Source of the DNA: Actinomycetes bacterium
GTDB lineage: Bacteria > Actinomycetota > Acidimicrobiia > Acidimicrobiales > JAJYPT01
NCBI GenBank assembly: GCA_021795135.1
Contig: JAJYPT010000001.1
Coordinates: forward strand, 1 to 40,894
Direction of reading: 5' to 3'
Length of the DNA: 40,894 nucleotides
Below are positions 24,359 to 32,019 of this stretch, piece by piece. Positions within the stretch are counted from its first letter, which is position 1. Each line of letters opens with the position of its first letter. The position numbers and the translations under genes are program-made. The notes beneath the pieces were generated by a model. It ran no database searches and was not told the DNA's origin. It saw only the letters and a list, made by a program, of their open reading frames with translations.

Positions 24359-24799
24359 ATGAGCAGTCTCGATGTAAGACAGATCGTTCCAGCTAAGCGT
24401 CATGAAGCCATATATCAAGCTTTAGATAAACTCTCCACAGGAGAAATCCTAGAAATTATTGTAGATCACAGGCCTACTCCTTTGAAATATGAGATAGAAG
24501 CAACAAGGCCAGGCCAATACAGTTGGCAAGATGGCACAAATGGACCAACAGTATTTTCTGCTAATTTAACTTGTAAAGCCAAAATAGTTGACGTAAGACC
24601 AATTATCGAAAAAGGAGAAGAACCATTTGACACGATAATGGAAGCAGTTAGTGACTTAGAAGAAACTCAACCTTTGGTAATACTTGCCCCATTTGAACCA
24701 GTACCCCTAGAAGGAGTTTTGTCTTCTCAAGGCTTTGCATATGATGCTGTAGCCCTAGAAGGAGGAGACTGGCGAGTAAGTTTTAGTAAAAATATATGA
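24359..24799 (+). CDS. Tandem DUF2249 (TusA-like) domain protein
   Basis: The 146-residue protein consists of two similar halves. Each starts with an (L/V)-D-V-R motif (residues about 5 and 77), carries a conserved middle strand and Pro-containing loop (D-H-R-P-T-P-L-K and A-P-F-E-P-V-P-L), and ends in W-Q-D / W-R-V. This is the DUF2249 fold, related to the sulfur-carrier TusA/SirA. The catalytic Cys of TusA is absent in both halves, so sulfur transfer in the classic way is unlikely. DUF2249 genes commonly sit with nitric-oxide, hemerythrin and DUF59 genes, as here. The start has GGAG at good spacing; the stop overlaps the next gene by ATGA. Confidence 0.8.
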   Translation: MSSLDVRQIVPAKRHEAIYQALDKLSTGEILEIIVDHRPTPLKYEIEATRPGQYSWQDGTNGPTVFSANLTCKAKIVDVRPIIEKGEEPFDTIMEAVSDLEETQPLVILAPFEPVPLEGVLSSQGFAYDAVALEGGDWRVSFSKNI

Positions 24800-26190
24800 C
24801 ACATACCAATACTCCTTCTCCTAAATCACGTCCAAATTCTCCTATTTCGGGCTTGCCAGGAGCTTTAGGATCTGCAGTCCCACCCCCTATAGTTCCTTTT
24901 CGTTTCTTTATTGCCTGTGGTCTTGGATTGATTGGCTTTGGAATAGCTTTGGCTTTTAATGCAGGACCTGTAATAAATAACCCAACTGGCCATCAAGTTC
25001 TCGCCGTTGTCCACTTGGCTCTACTCGCATTTTTATCTACTTTAGTAATAGGGGCTTTACATCAGTTTGGTCCAGTGCTTGGATCTAAACCTTTACGATC
25101 TATAAAGTGGGCTACCTTATCATTTTGGCTTTTTGTAATAGGTTCTTGGGGTCTTCCTTTAGGTTTTGCCACTGGGGTTTCTGTTTTAGTTTCAATCTCT
25201 GGAGCAATTGTTGTTTGTGGAGTCGCAATCATTATTTGGAACCTATCAGCTCCTCTTTCATCTAAAGATAAAAGTGTCTCAGCTACTGGACTAAGGTGGT
25301 CTTTGACTTTTTTAGTAATAACAGTTTTTTTTGGTATGCTATATGCTCTAGATAGAGAAAATAACTGGTTTTTATTGGTTCCTCACATAGTCTTAGCCCA
25401 TGCTCATTTAGGTTTAATTGGTTGGATTGGACTTAGTTATGTAGCTGTATCGGAAAAATTATTACCTATGTTTTTACTTGCTCACAGACCAACTCCTGGG
25501 CCAGGAGCTTGGGCAGTAAGACTTATACCTTTGGGACTTTTTATCTTGGCCCCAGGTCTAGTCCTTGGAATCAGTTGGATTGTAGCAGTGGGTGCAATAG
25601 TTCTAATTGGGGGATTGACAGCCCATCTTGGTTCATTATTTGACTACATCTACAAAAGACGTAGACGTAAGTTCGATTTCTATCAAGGATTTTTACTAGC
25701 TTCAGCATCATTTTTAGTTTTAGCCATAATATTTGGTCTTATCGCTGCTTTGGCTCATGCTTCTACCTCTTTGCGTACCCATTTAGTAGAAGATGAAATT
25801 ATTTCCCTAACCGCTTGGCTTAGTATAGCTAGTGTTGGTCATCTTCATAAGGTAATTCCTTTTATTAACTGGGGACTTTTGCGCTCTAAGGGTCTAGCGA
25901 CAAGACAAGGTGGTAAACAGCTTTTGTTTGCTGACTTATTTGAATCAAAAATTGCTTGGATTAGTTTGGTTGGCTTGGTCTTGAGTTTTGTTCTTTTAGA
26001 TGCCTCTGTTGTAACGACCATATCTCAAGGCATTGTAATCTCTGGAGTATTTTTATCCCTAGTAAGTCTTATTACGATGTGGAATTTAGGATTAGGTCCA
26101 AAAAGAGCTCTCAGAGACGAAAACAAGGGATCTGTTTTGTCTGAAAAAGATCTTTCGATGATGCGTAACATTCACAATAAACAATTTTAG
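24796..26190 (+). CDS. 12-helix membrane protein related to heme-copper oxidase subunit I / NnrS-like
   Basis: The 464-residue product has about 12 membrane helices after a Pro-rich 30-residue start. Conserved His lie in helices: H66, H73, H89 in helix 2, the H-x4-H-x-H cluster H197/H202/H204 in helix 6, H230 in the next loop, and H349/H351 in helix 10. This is how subunit-I-like heme proteins look, and the G-H-x6-H and L-A-H-A-H-L-G motifs fit an uncharacterised family often annotated as cytochrome c oxidase subunit I-like. The full CuB/heme a3 set of a working oxidase is not obvious. Overlap with DUF2249 and the MIP18 gene 78 bases on suggest a role in NO or Fe-S/redox stress; the activity is unknown. 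Confidence 0.7.
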   Translation: MTHTNTPSPKSRPNSPISGLPGALGSAVPPPIVPFRFFIACGLGLIGFGIALAFNAGPVINNPTGHQVLAVVHLALLAFLSTLVIGALHQFGPVLGSKPLRSIKWATLSFWLFVIGSWGLPLGFATGVSVLVSISGAIVVCGVAIIIWNLSAPLSSKDKSVSATGLRWSLTFLVITVFFGMLYALDRENNWFLLVPHIVLAHAHLGLIGWIGLSYVAVSEKLLPMFLLAHRPTPGPGAWAVRLIPLGLFILAPGLVLGISWIVAVGAIVLIGGLTAHLGSLFDYIYKRRRRKFDFYQGFLLASASFLVLAIIFGLIAALAHASTSLRTHLVEDEIISLTAWLSIASVGHLHKVIPFINWGLLRSKGLATRQGGKQLLFADLFESKIAWISLVGLVLSFVLLDASVVTTISQGIVISGVFLSLVSLITMWNLGLGPKRALRDENKGSVLSEKDLSMMRNIHNKQF

Positions 26191-26243
26191 TGAGCAAAAG
26201 TAATAGAACTATGTTGATCAACTCCATAAAAATCATCAAGAAT

Positions 26244-26262
26244 AATTCTGACAGCGAGAATT
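26244..26262. repeat. Inverted repeat just before the MIP18 gene
   Basis: AATTCT (26244-26249) and AGAATT (26257-26262) flank seven bases, ending six bases before the MIP18 ATG. The arms resemble the operator core (TTCT/AGAA), but the spacing is N7 between outer arms rather than the N8 of the other two sites. A second exact palindrome, GTTGATCAAC, is at 26213-26222. The repeat may hide the weak ribosome site. Confidence 0.35.
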
Positions 26263-26268
26263 AAAAAA

Positions 26269-26628
26269 ATGACTCCTAATTCCAGTATTGAAATTTCTGA
26301 TCAAGTTAGACAAATAATAAGCTTGCCAGATTTAGATATATTGATAGATGCTCTAAAAGAAGTGATTGACCCAGAATTGGGGTTAAATATAGTAGATTTG
26401 GGACTGGTTTATTCAATTGTCAAACAAGAAGATATAATAGTAATTCAAATATCACTGACTACTCCAGGTTGCCCTGTATCTGAAACATTGCCTATAGAAG
26501 CTGAAAGAGTTGCCCAAAAAGCTTTGGCCCATCTAAAAACTAGACTAGAAGTACAAGTTGTGTGGGACCCTCCTTGGTCTATAGACAGGATTAGCCCCCA
26601 AGCAATTAAGTTACTCGGGGCAGGATAG
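26269..26628 (+). CDS. MIP18/DUF59-family metal-sulfur cluster assembly factor
   Basis: The 119-residue protein carries the family hallmark: D-P-E-L-G-L-N-I-V-D-L-G-L-V-Y, then T-T-P-G-C-P-V-S-E with the single conserved Cys, and W-D-P-P-W-S near the end. Related proteins (SufT, PaaD, MIP18) help build or insert Fe-S clusters. An extra ~25 N-terminal residues precede the domain. It lies in the DUF2249 operon, suggesting repair or assembly of clusters damaged by the stress that this operon answers. Its 3' end overlaps the convergent HTH gene by 18 bases. The ribosome site is weak (GCGAGAA). It is not part of a visible suf operon, so it is probably accessory. Confidence 0.88.
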   Translation: MTPNSSIEISDQVRQIISLPDLDILIDALKEVIDPELGLNIVDLGLVYSIVKQEDIIVIQISLTTPGCPVSETLPIEAERVAQKALAHLKTRLEVQVVWDPPWSIDRISPQAIKLLGAG

Positions 26629-27276
26629 ATATTGTACTTTCAAAATACAACCAGCGTTGTGAGGATCTTTGGGTCTTAGGTAATTTACCTTTATGCCCCC
26701 TACTGTTTTAGCCAAACCCTGAATCACCCCAAGATGGAATTGACATACAGTTTTACTATCAATTGTCGCTGCTAATTCAAGCGGACAATGGCCTAACTCA
26801 ATAAGTCCTACTTTTGAGTCTTTAGCTGTTGGATAAAAACCTTGCCTAGCCATTTCTTGATTAATATAGTCAATAGGATCCAAAGAGTGATTTTGCTCTT
26901 GTATTTTTTTCTTAGCTATTGCGACCCCAATATCTTTACCTGCATCTACCGGAGAACTTTTGAATCGCATAACCTTCAATAGTCCAATAGCTAAATTCAT
27001 ATAAGCTTGTTGTTGCCCAAATACGCTTTGTCCTTGAGATGAAAGCGTATAAACATATTTAGGTCTCCCCCTGGTAGAAAGAGAAACTTTTTTTTCCAAA
27101 ACAAGACCTGAATCTTTTAACTTATTTAGATGCTGACGAATAGCGTTATGATTCAAAGACAAAGCTTGAGTTAGTTCGGATATTTCTACCGGTTGATTGG
27201 CTTTTGAGATAATTTCGAATATATGACTACGAGTAGGACTAGAAAATAATTTCGAATACTGTGAGACATATTCCAC
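26611..27276 (-). CDS. SufR-like winged-helix regulator with Cys-rich sensor domain
   Basis: The 221-residue protein has an N-terminal winged helix (about 5-75) with N-H-N-A-I-R-Q-H-L-N-K-L as recognition helix and R-G-R-P-K-Y in the wing. The C-terminal domain has G-H-C-P (about 165), C-Q-F-H (about 179) and A-G-C (about 210). In SufR-type repressors Cys/His at such places bind an Fe-S cluster that senses Fe-S or redox status. It is convergent with, and overlaps, the MIP18 gene, and the same dyad lies in both promoters, so it probably represses itself and the DUF2249 operon. Translation starts at GTG 27276. Confidence 0.8.
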   Translation of the reverse strand: MEYVSQYSKLFSSPTRSHIFEIISKANQPVEISELTQALSLNHNAIRQHLNKLKDSGLVLEKKVSLSTRGRPKYVYTLSSQGQSVFGQQQAYMNLAIGLLKVMRFKSSPVDAGKDIGVAIAKKKIQEQNHSLDPIDYINQEMARQGFYPTAKDSKVGLIELGHCPLELAATIDSKTVCQFHLGVIQGLAKTVGGIKVNYLRPKDPHNAGCILKVQYLSCPE

Positions 27277-27283
27277 TCAATTA

Positions 27284-27301
27284 TTCTAGCTGTTTGTAGA
27301 A
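27284..27301. promoter_or_regulatory. Operator candidate upstream of the SufR-like gene (TTCTA-N8-TAGAA)
   Basis: TTCTA (27284-27288) and TAGAA (27297-27301) flank eight bases, ending eight bases before the regulator's GTG. Arms and spacing are identical to the core of the dyad at 24294-24317. This suggests autoregulation by the HTH protein; with the dyad so close to the start codon, repression could be by blocking transcription or initiation. Confidence 0.55.
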
Positions 27302-27302
27302 A

Positions 27303-27341
27303 AATAAATATTTGTTTTTTTATAAACTAAACAAACATATT
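27303..27341 (-). terminator. Probable terminator after the GGDEF-EAL gene
   Basis: On the minus strand ATATGTTTGTTT and AAACAAATAT form an AT-rich stem, followed by TTATTTTT. It begins about ten bases after the GGDEF-EAL stop, with the HTH promoter behind it. The stem TTTGTTT/AAACAAA is 7 bp perfect. It could also be a second binding site in the HTH promoter. Confidence 0.4.
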
Positions 27342-27349
27342 GATTTTTT

Positions 27350-29539
27350 TTAATGTAGCTGCTCTTCCAACAAAGAAGATATCTCTTTGAAATCGTGAGG
27401 AGGAGAAAAATAATATCCCTGGACAAAAACACAACCAAGCCTTTCAAGTTCTTCAACTTGATCTAAGGTTTCTGCCCCTTCGGCAATCCACTGAAGATCT
27501 AAAGCATCTGCAAGATTAGCTATAGCTGCCACAATGGCTGAATTACTGCTTTGAATTGATAAATTTTTTATAAAAGATCTATCAATTTTTAAAATATCTA
27601 CCGGCAGACACTGTAGGTAGCTCAAAGAGCTATAGCCTGTACCAAAATCATCTATTGCTAGTTTTACTCCAAGTTCTTTTAATTTAGTTAAAGCTTCCAA
27701 TGAAGAACGTGGATCAGACATTAAAGCGCTCTCAGTAATTTCAAGATGCAGATTTTGAGGATCGAACCTACTTTCTTCCAACGCTCTTTTTACATCTTCT
27801 ACTATGTTTTTATTTCCCAATTGAACAGCTGAAAGATTTACAGACAGGGAAAAACTTAGATTTTTATTCTCTTGCCAGGTAGATAATTGCTTACAAGAAT
27901 TGTAAAGAACCCAAGCTCCCAAAGACACAATCAAGCCGCTAGATTCGGCATAGGGTATAAATTTGTCTGGAGAAATAAGACCTTCGGTTGGATGTTGCCA
28001 TCTAATTAAAGCTTCTAGACCAAATACTGAATTGGTGGATAAATTATAAATAGGTTGGTAAAAAGTTCTAAGCTCTCCTCTATCTATTGCTCGGTGTAAA
28101 CCACTTATTATGTTGGATCTTCCTGTATTTGTTTGTCGGATTTTTTCACCAAATAAACAAATTCTATCTTTACCCAACTCTTTGGCTTTGTGCATCGCAG
28201 CACTGGCATTAGCAATTAATTCTTCAGCTTGTATATCTTTTCCTTGAGATAGAGCAAGCCCTATGCTAGAAGTAATAACAATCTCATTATCATCAATCCT
28301 AAAGGGTCTTTTGAGGGCTTGAGATATGCGCTCTGCAACCACCAAGCACTCTTGCTCTTGAGAGATCCGTTCACAAATTACAACAAATTCATCTCCTGAG
28401 AAACGAGCTAGCTTATCAGTAGAACGAAGCGCTATTTGTAAACGCGAAGCTACTTCTACTAAAAGCCAGTCTCCATAAGCATTGCCAAAGCTATCATTGA
28501 TTAGCTTAAAATTGTCTATACCTAAAAATAAAATAGCTACCTTGTAAGAAGATTTAGCACAAGATTCTACCAAATGTTCTAAGCGATTAAATAACACTCC
28601 CCGAGTCGCTAGCCCAGTTAAAGGATCATGCATTGCTAAGTGGACAAGACGTTCTTCTTGGTTACTCTTATCAATTGCAAGTTCAGCTAATTTTATATAA
28701 GAAGTTATCCATCTCCAATCAGAAAAAAACGAAGGAGAGTCAATCTCTTGGAAAAGGATCATTACTCCCGACAAGTTTTTATTAGTATTATGACCTAGTA
28801 AAGGCTCTATAAAAATCTTTTTAAAGCCTGTCATAGAACTAATTGACCCATAGTCCTCATTTTCTAGATCAAGCATGTAAGAAGGAAATTTTACTTCTTT
28901 GGATTTGTTAAATTGTCTTTTGAATTGAGAGACTTTATCTTGAATTATAAAATCAATTTCTGGAGGAAAATCTGTTCCTAAATACCATGAGCCAGAAGGC
29001 TGATTAATCCAAAAACAAATCTTAATTCCTTGAAGATGGCTTTGCATCATATCGATGGTTGATTCCAATATTTTCTTCATAGGGGCATTATCTATAATCA
29101 TCTCTAAGATGAAAGCGCGTTCTAAAGAATAAGGATCATAAGTTTTGACTTTATCTAAAGTTGTTATTGCTAAAACTAAAAAAGTTTGATCCTGCCACGT
29201 TATCTTTGAAATTCCACTTTCTAGATGGAGCTTAGCTCCAGATTTATGAACTCCTATAAATTCTACAAACCCTTTAAAAAGAGTATTATTTGCATCATCA
29301 AATAAAGCTTTTAAATAGTTTTTTTGTAGTTTTTTATCAGAATCTAGAACAAGACGAGTAGCATCTGTGTCAATAATTTCAGACGAACTATAACCAAATA
29401 TTACCTCTGAAGCTTTATTAAAAAAAACTATCTTTAAATCCGAATTTAGAATAATAAACGAATAAGCACTATTATCTAATACTAATTTAGATACGTTTTG
29501 AGAAAATGAGTTAGAATCCGAGGCCACAGCATTAGACAT
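27350..29539 (-). CDS. PAS-GGDEF-EAL protein, cyclic-di-GMP phosphodiesterase
   Basis: The 729-residue signalling protein has an N-terminal PAS domain (about 20-125), a GAF-like middle (about 140-285), a GGDEF domain (about 300-465) and a complete EAL domain (about 475-725). The GGDEF signature is S-G-D-E-F (381-385), so cyclase activity may be reduced, or it may bind GTP as a regulator. The EAL residues look complete: E-A-L (509-511), N568, E600 and D-D-F-G-T-G (630-635), so c-di-GMP hydrolysis is likely. No membrane helix is seen, so it is cytosolic with a ligand- or redox-sensing PAS. It stands alone in its operon and probably tunes motility with the che genes. Confidence 0.9.
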   Translation of the reverse strand: MSNAVASDSNSFSQNVSKLVLDNSAYSFIILNSDLKIVFFNKASEVIFGYSSSEIIDTDATRLVLDSDKKLQKNYLKALFDDANNTLFKGFVEFIGVHKSGAKLHLESGISKITWQDQTFLVLAITTLDKVKTYDPYSLERAFILEMIIDNAPMKKILESTIDMMQSHLQGIKICFWINQPSGSWYLGTDFPPEIDFIIQDKVSQFKRQFNKSKEVKFPSYMLDLENEDYGSISSMTGFKKIFIEPLLGHNTNKNLSGVMILFQEIDSPSFFSDWRWITSYIKLAELAIDKSNQEERLVHLAMHDPLTGLATRGVLFNRLEHLVESCAKSSYKVAILFLGIDNFKLINDSFGNAYGDWLLVEVASRLQIALRSTDKLARFSGDEFVVICERISQEQECLVVAERISQALKRPFRIDDNEIVITSSIGLALSQGKDIQAEELIANASAAMHKAKELGKDRICLFGEKIRQTNTGRSNIISGLHRAIDRGELRTFYQPIYNLSTNSVFGLEALIRWQHPTEGLISPDKFIPYAESSGLIVSLGAWVLYNSCKQLSTWQENKNLSFSLSVNLSAVQLGNKNIVEDVKRALEESRFDPQNLHLEITESALMSDPRSSLEALTKLKELGVKLAIDDFGTGYSSLSYLQCLPVDILKIDRSFIKNLSIQSSNSAIVAAIANLADALDLQWIAEGAETLDQVEELERLGCVFVQGYYFSPPHDFKEISSLLEEQLH

Positions 29540-29809
29540 GGGTTATACAACCTTTAATAATAAAAAAAACAAGGTCTCGTCCTCCATCTAGTTCAAATTA
29601 CCTCTAATCATTTAGACTAAAGGAATTTGAAAAAAACTTAGCTATAATTTATTTTAAAATCAAGCCTAAAGTTTATTTTTAATATTGGCTTTACCCAATT
29701 TATGAAATCTAACCCTATATTTTTATAAATTGAAAACAAAAAGGTTGAGATTGATTCAATTGGGAATATTACATAAGCTTTTTATTTTATAACCCTTACA
29801 GGAGATTAC
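29540..29809. other. 270-base divergent gap (GGDEF-EAL / DoxX-like promoters)
   Basis: The gap is very AT-rich and should hold both promoters. A perfect TATAAT is at 29643-29648 on the plus strand, but the best upstream box, TTGAAA, is only 10 bases away, so the true -35 is unclear. AAGCC/GGCTT (about 29662-29695) could form a loose hairpin. No ORF with coding character is seen. Confidence 0.35.
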
Positions 29810-30211
29810 ATGCCCAAATTGAGACTTCATCAACTTCCACTTAGAATATCTTCTGGAGCATTTTTGGTAAATTCTGGAATGTCAAAACTAAAAGCTGACG
29901 AACAAACAGCTCAATCCTTGCACCAATTCGCTACTGGGACTTATCCCATGTTTGGATCGATGGAACCATCCAAATTTGTTCGGCTATTAGCTATGGGAGA
30001 AGTAGGTTTAGGTGGTGCTCTTTTACTGCCAATGGTCTCAAGTAGAATAGCAGGTTTAGGTCTTATGGCATTTGCTGGAGGTCTACTAGGTCTTTATCTT
30101 AAAACACCTGGTATGCGCCAAGAGGGAAGTTTAAAGCCCACCAAAGAAGGAACTGCTATAGCTAAAGATGTTTGGCTTTTTGCTATGGGCATGACCCTTC
30201 TTACAGACTAA
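29810..30211 (+). CDS. DoxX-like small membrane protein
   Basis: The 133-residue protein has the look of the DoxX family. It has a short amphipathic start (R-L-H-Q-L-P-L-R-I-S-S-G-A-F-L-V-N-S-G), a G-E-V-G-L-G-G-A-L-L-L-P helix at about 64-80, A-G-L-G-L-M-A-F-A-G-G-L-L-G-L-Y at about 86-103 and a last helix around 118-133. The usual four helices are partly reduced. Family members are found in redox and oxidative-stress contexts, but the biochemical role is unclear. It has a clear AGGAG site seven bases before the ATG. It is a single gene; a large inverted repeat follows 29 bases later. Confidence 0.65.
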   Translation: MPKLRLHQLPLRISSGAFLVNSGMSKLKADEQTAQSLHQFATGTYPMFGSMEPSKFVRLLAMGEVGLGGALLLPMVSSRIAGLGLMAFAGGLLGLYLKTPGMRQEGSLKPTKEGTAIAKDVWLFAMGMTLLTD

Positions 30212-30213
30212 TC

Positions 30214-30260
30214 TTTCAACAAAAAATAATATTTGCAATTATTTGAATGGTTTGTTGAAA
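30214..30260. repeat. Alternative 10-bp hairpin arm pair competing with the 19-bp repeat
   Basis: TTTCAACAAA (30214-30223) is an exact reverse complement of TTTGTTGAAA (30251-30260), which is also part of the left arm of the 19-bp inverted repeat. The two foldings exclude each other, as in attenuators, although the distance of 27 bases makes the 19-bp stem the more stable one. Confidence 0.45.
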
Positions 30261-30288
30261 ATATTTAAATTCAACAAACCATTCAAAT
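30241..30288. repeat. Perfect 19-bp inverted repeat beside tRNA-Leu, likely bidirectional terminator
   Basis: Left arm 30241-30259 and right arm 30270-30288 are exact reverse complements (core TGGTTTGTTGAA) around a 10-base AT loop. It sits two bases past the tRNA discriminator base, and on the minus strand ATTATTTTTTG follows about 13 bases later. It most likely ends the tRNA transcript and the DoxX-like transcript from the other side. Such length and perfection in AT-rich DNA is well above what intrinsic terminators need. Confidence 0.7.
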
Positions 30289-30290
30289 AG

Positions 30291-30376
30291 TGCCCGGGGC
30301 GGGACTTGAACCCGCACGGTCTTTTCAAACCAGGGGGGTTTAAGCCCCCCGCGGCTACCTATTACGCCACCCGGGC
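30291..30376 (-). tRNA. tRNA-Leu (anticodon UAA)
   Basis: The 86-base gene folds as a class II tRNA: acceptor GCCCGGG/CCCGGGC, D stem GCG/CGC, anticodon stem of five G-C pairs around C-T-T-A-A-A-C (anticodon TAA), a long variable arm (GGT...ACC), and a T arm GCGGG-TTCAAGT-CCCGC. It reads UUA codons, which are frequent in this AT-rich genome. The discriminator is A and the 3' CCA is not encoded. The 5' end is four bases from the stop of the GNAT gene, so it may be processed from a joint transcript. Confidence 0.95.
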
Positions 30377-30380
30377 CCTT

Positions 30381-30989
30381 CTAAGTAGAAAGGATCCAAT
30401 CTTTAATATATTGATCCCTACGTTCATACCACTCTTCTGCTGTAATAGCATAGCGGATATGATCTTCCCATATGCCGTTGATCTCTAGATAACGAACAGC
30501 TATTCCTTCTTCTCGCAAGCCTAGCTTTTCAGCCACCCTACGGCTAGCCCTATTCCTAGGTATTATTGCAATTTCTAATCTATGTAATCCTAGTTCTTCA
30601 AATGCAAACAAAAAAGCAACTACTACTGCCTCCGGAGTATAACCTCTGCCGGCAAAATTCTGGTCTATCCAATATCCAATATAAGCACTTTGAAAGGGTC
30701 CTCTTTGGATGATGGATAAATTTACCTCTCCAATAAATTGCTCTTGTAAAAATATACCAAACCCATAGGATGCTCCTAATTGTCTTTCCCTATCTCGCAA
30801 TGCGCATCTTGTAGAAAAAACCTGTTTGTTTTCAATAGAGTCAACAACCCCTCGTGGAGGCAAAGGCTCCCATGGGGTAAGCCAGTCCCTACAACGAAGT
30901 CTAACTTCTTTCCATTGATCAAAGTCAGCAGCTGCTAAAGGTCTGAGTTTTATTCTCCTGCCGTATTGAACCAATGAATGTGTTAACAT
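30381..30989 (-). CDS. RimJ/RimL-type GNAT N-acetyltransferase
   Basis: The ~202-residue protein has the GNAT fold: an N-terminal L-R-P-L-A-A-A-D-F-D-Q-W segment, a central beta strand I-G-E-V-N-L, Y-I-G-Y-W-I-D, the acetyl-CoA loop N-F-A-G-R-G-Y (Q-x-x-G-x-G/A type), L-H-R-L-E-I-A-I-I-P-R-N and A-S-R-R-V-A-E-K-L-G-L. This pattern (N-x-A-S-x-x-V-x-E-K-x-G) is that of ribosomal-protein alanine acetyltransferases. The target is unknown, and small molecules are also possible. I start at ATG 30989, with AGGA about ten bases upstream, rather than the TTG one codon before. It is directly followed by tRNA-Leu. Confidence 0.85.
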   Translation of the reverse strand: MLTHSLVQYGRRIKLRPLAAADFDQWKEVRLRCRDWLTPWEPLPPRGVVDSIENKQVFSTRCALRDRERQLGASYGFGIFLQEQFIGEVNLSIIQRGPFQSAYIGYWIDQNFAGRGYTPEAVVVAFLFAFEELGLHRLEIAIIPRNRASRRVAEKLGLREEGIAVRYLEINGIWEDHIRYAITAEEWYERRDQYIKDWILST

Positions 30990-31071
30990 CAATAAAAAAT
31001 CCTAGTATGGGCTATTTAGTATTTAAATTTTTTAATTATCAAATTATTTTAGATATTAAGCCTAAAAAATA

Positions 31072-32019
31072 TTAAATATCTTTTAATTGGCTCATCACTA
31101 GACCATCGAGTATATCTGATTCAGAAACAAGACAGCTATCAAAACCAAAATAATCCATCAAAGCAATTAAAATTGCAGTACCACCAATTATGATATCTGC
31201 TCGTTGATCTTCAAGTCCAGAAATTTTCGACCTTTGATCTCGATTTTGGCTTATCATATTTTGAAAAATCGCTTTTATGTCTTTTTTCAAAAGGCGATAA
31301 TGATGAGTTAGATTAGGATCATAAGAATCAAGTTTTAAATTGATAGCTGCCAAAGTAGTAATAGTTCCAGCAACTCCAACCAAAGTTCGCACAGATTTAA
31401 TACCAGGAAGAATTTTAACTACATTTTCTAATTGAAAATTTATTTCTTCGAATGCCAGATGAAGCTCTTGTTCTGATGGAGGATCTGTATGTAAAAATCG
31501 TTCAGTTATTCGAACGCAACCCATATCGGTAGAAACAGCTTCAAATTCATGTTTTTTACCAGTAGTTGTCTCCATGACAAACTCTGTTGAACCTCCACCT
31601 AAATCGACAACTACGAACGGGGCTAAATTATTGTCAATTCCTGCAGTAGCTCCTAAAAAAGATAGCTGACCTTCTTCTTCTCCTGATAACAATTCAGGAG
31701 GCTTCGATAGCAACTCTTTGACGGGATTAAAAAAATCATCACGATTGGAAGCATCTCTTGCTGCAGAAGTTGCAGTGATCCTAAAAGATGAAACATTATT
31801 TTCATCCATTATCTTTTTATATTTTTTAATAACATCAATAGTTCTATTGATTGCCCGTTGATCAAGTAATCCACTAGAATCAACTCCTTGACCCAATCTG
31901 GTGATTTCTGATAAACGAACTTTAGTATTACCTGAAAAATCACTTATTAATAGCCGAGTAGAATTGGTTCCACAGTCTATAGCTGCTACAGCAAGATCTT
32001 TATCCATTACTAACTTCAC
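31072..32019 (-). CDS. ppx: Exopolyphosphatase / guanosine-pentaphosphatase family (Ppx/GppA)
   Basis: The 315-residue protein has the sugar-kinase-like ATPase fold, with A-I-D-C-G-T-N-S-T-R at the phosphate-1 loop, the S-G-E-E motif, V-V-D-L-G-G-G-S-T-E-F and G-V-A-G-T-I-T-T-L. It is short, without the C-terminal HD domain of E. coli Ppx, as in actinobacterial Ppx. It removes phosphate from polyphosphate or hydrolyses pppGpp in the cytosol. The reading frame opens with GTG 32019, which overlaps the DUF501 gene; ATG 32007, four codons in, is an alternative start. It ends the conserved mfd-to-ppx block. Confidence 0.9.
   Translation of the reverse strand: MKLVMDKDLAVAAIDCGTNSTRLLISDFSGNTKVRLSEITRLGQGVDSSGLLDQRAINRTIDVIKKYKKIMDENNVSSFRITATSAARDASNRDDFFNPVKELLSKPPELLSGEEEGQLSFLGATAGIDNNLAPFVVVDLGGGSTEFVMETTTGKKHEFEAVSTDMGCVRITERFLHTDPPSEQELHLAFEEINFQLENVVKILPGIKSVRTLVGVAGTITTLAAINLKLDSYDPNLTHHYRLLKKDIKAIFQNMISQNRDQRSKISGLEDQRADIIIGGTAILIALMDYFGFDSCLVSESDILDGLVMSQLKDI

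Noticed and set aside
30214..30376. Integrative-element attachment site at tRNA-Leu
   Set aside because: No integrase gene, no repeated tRNA 3' fragment and housekeeping genes directly on both sides.
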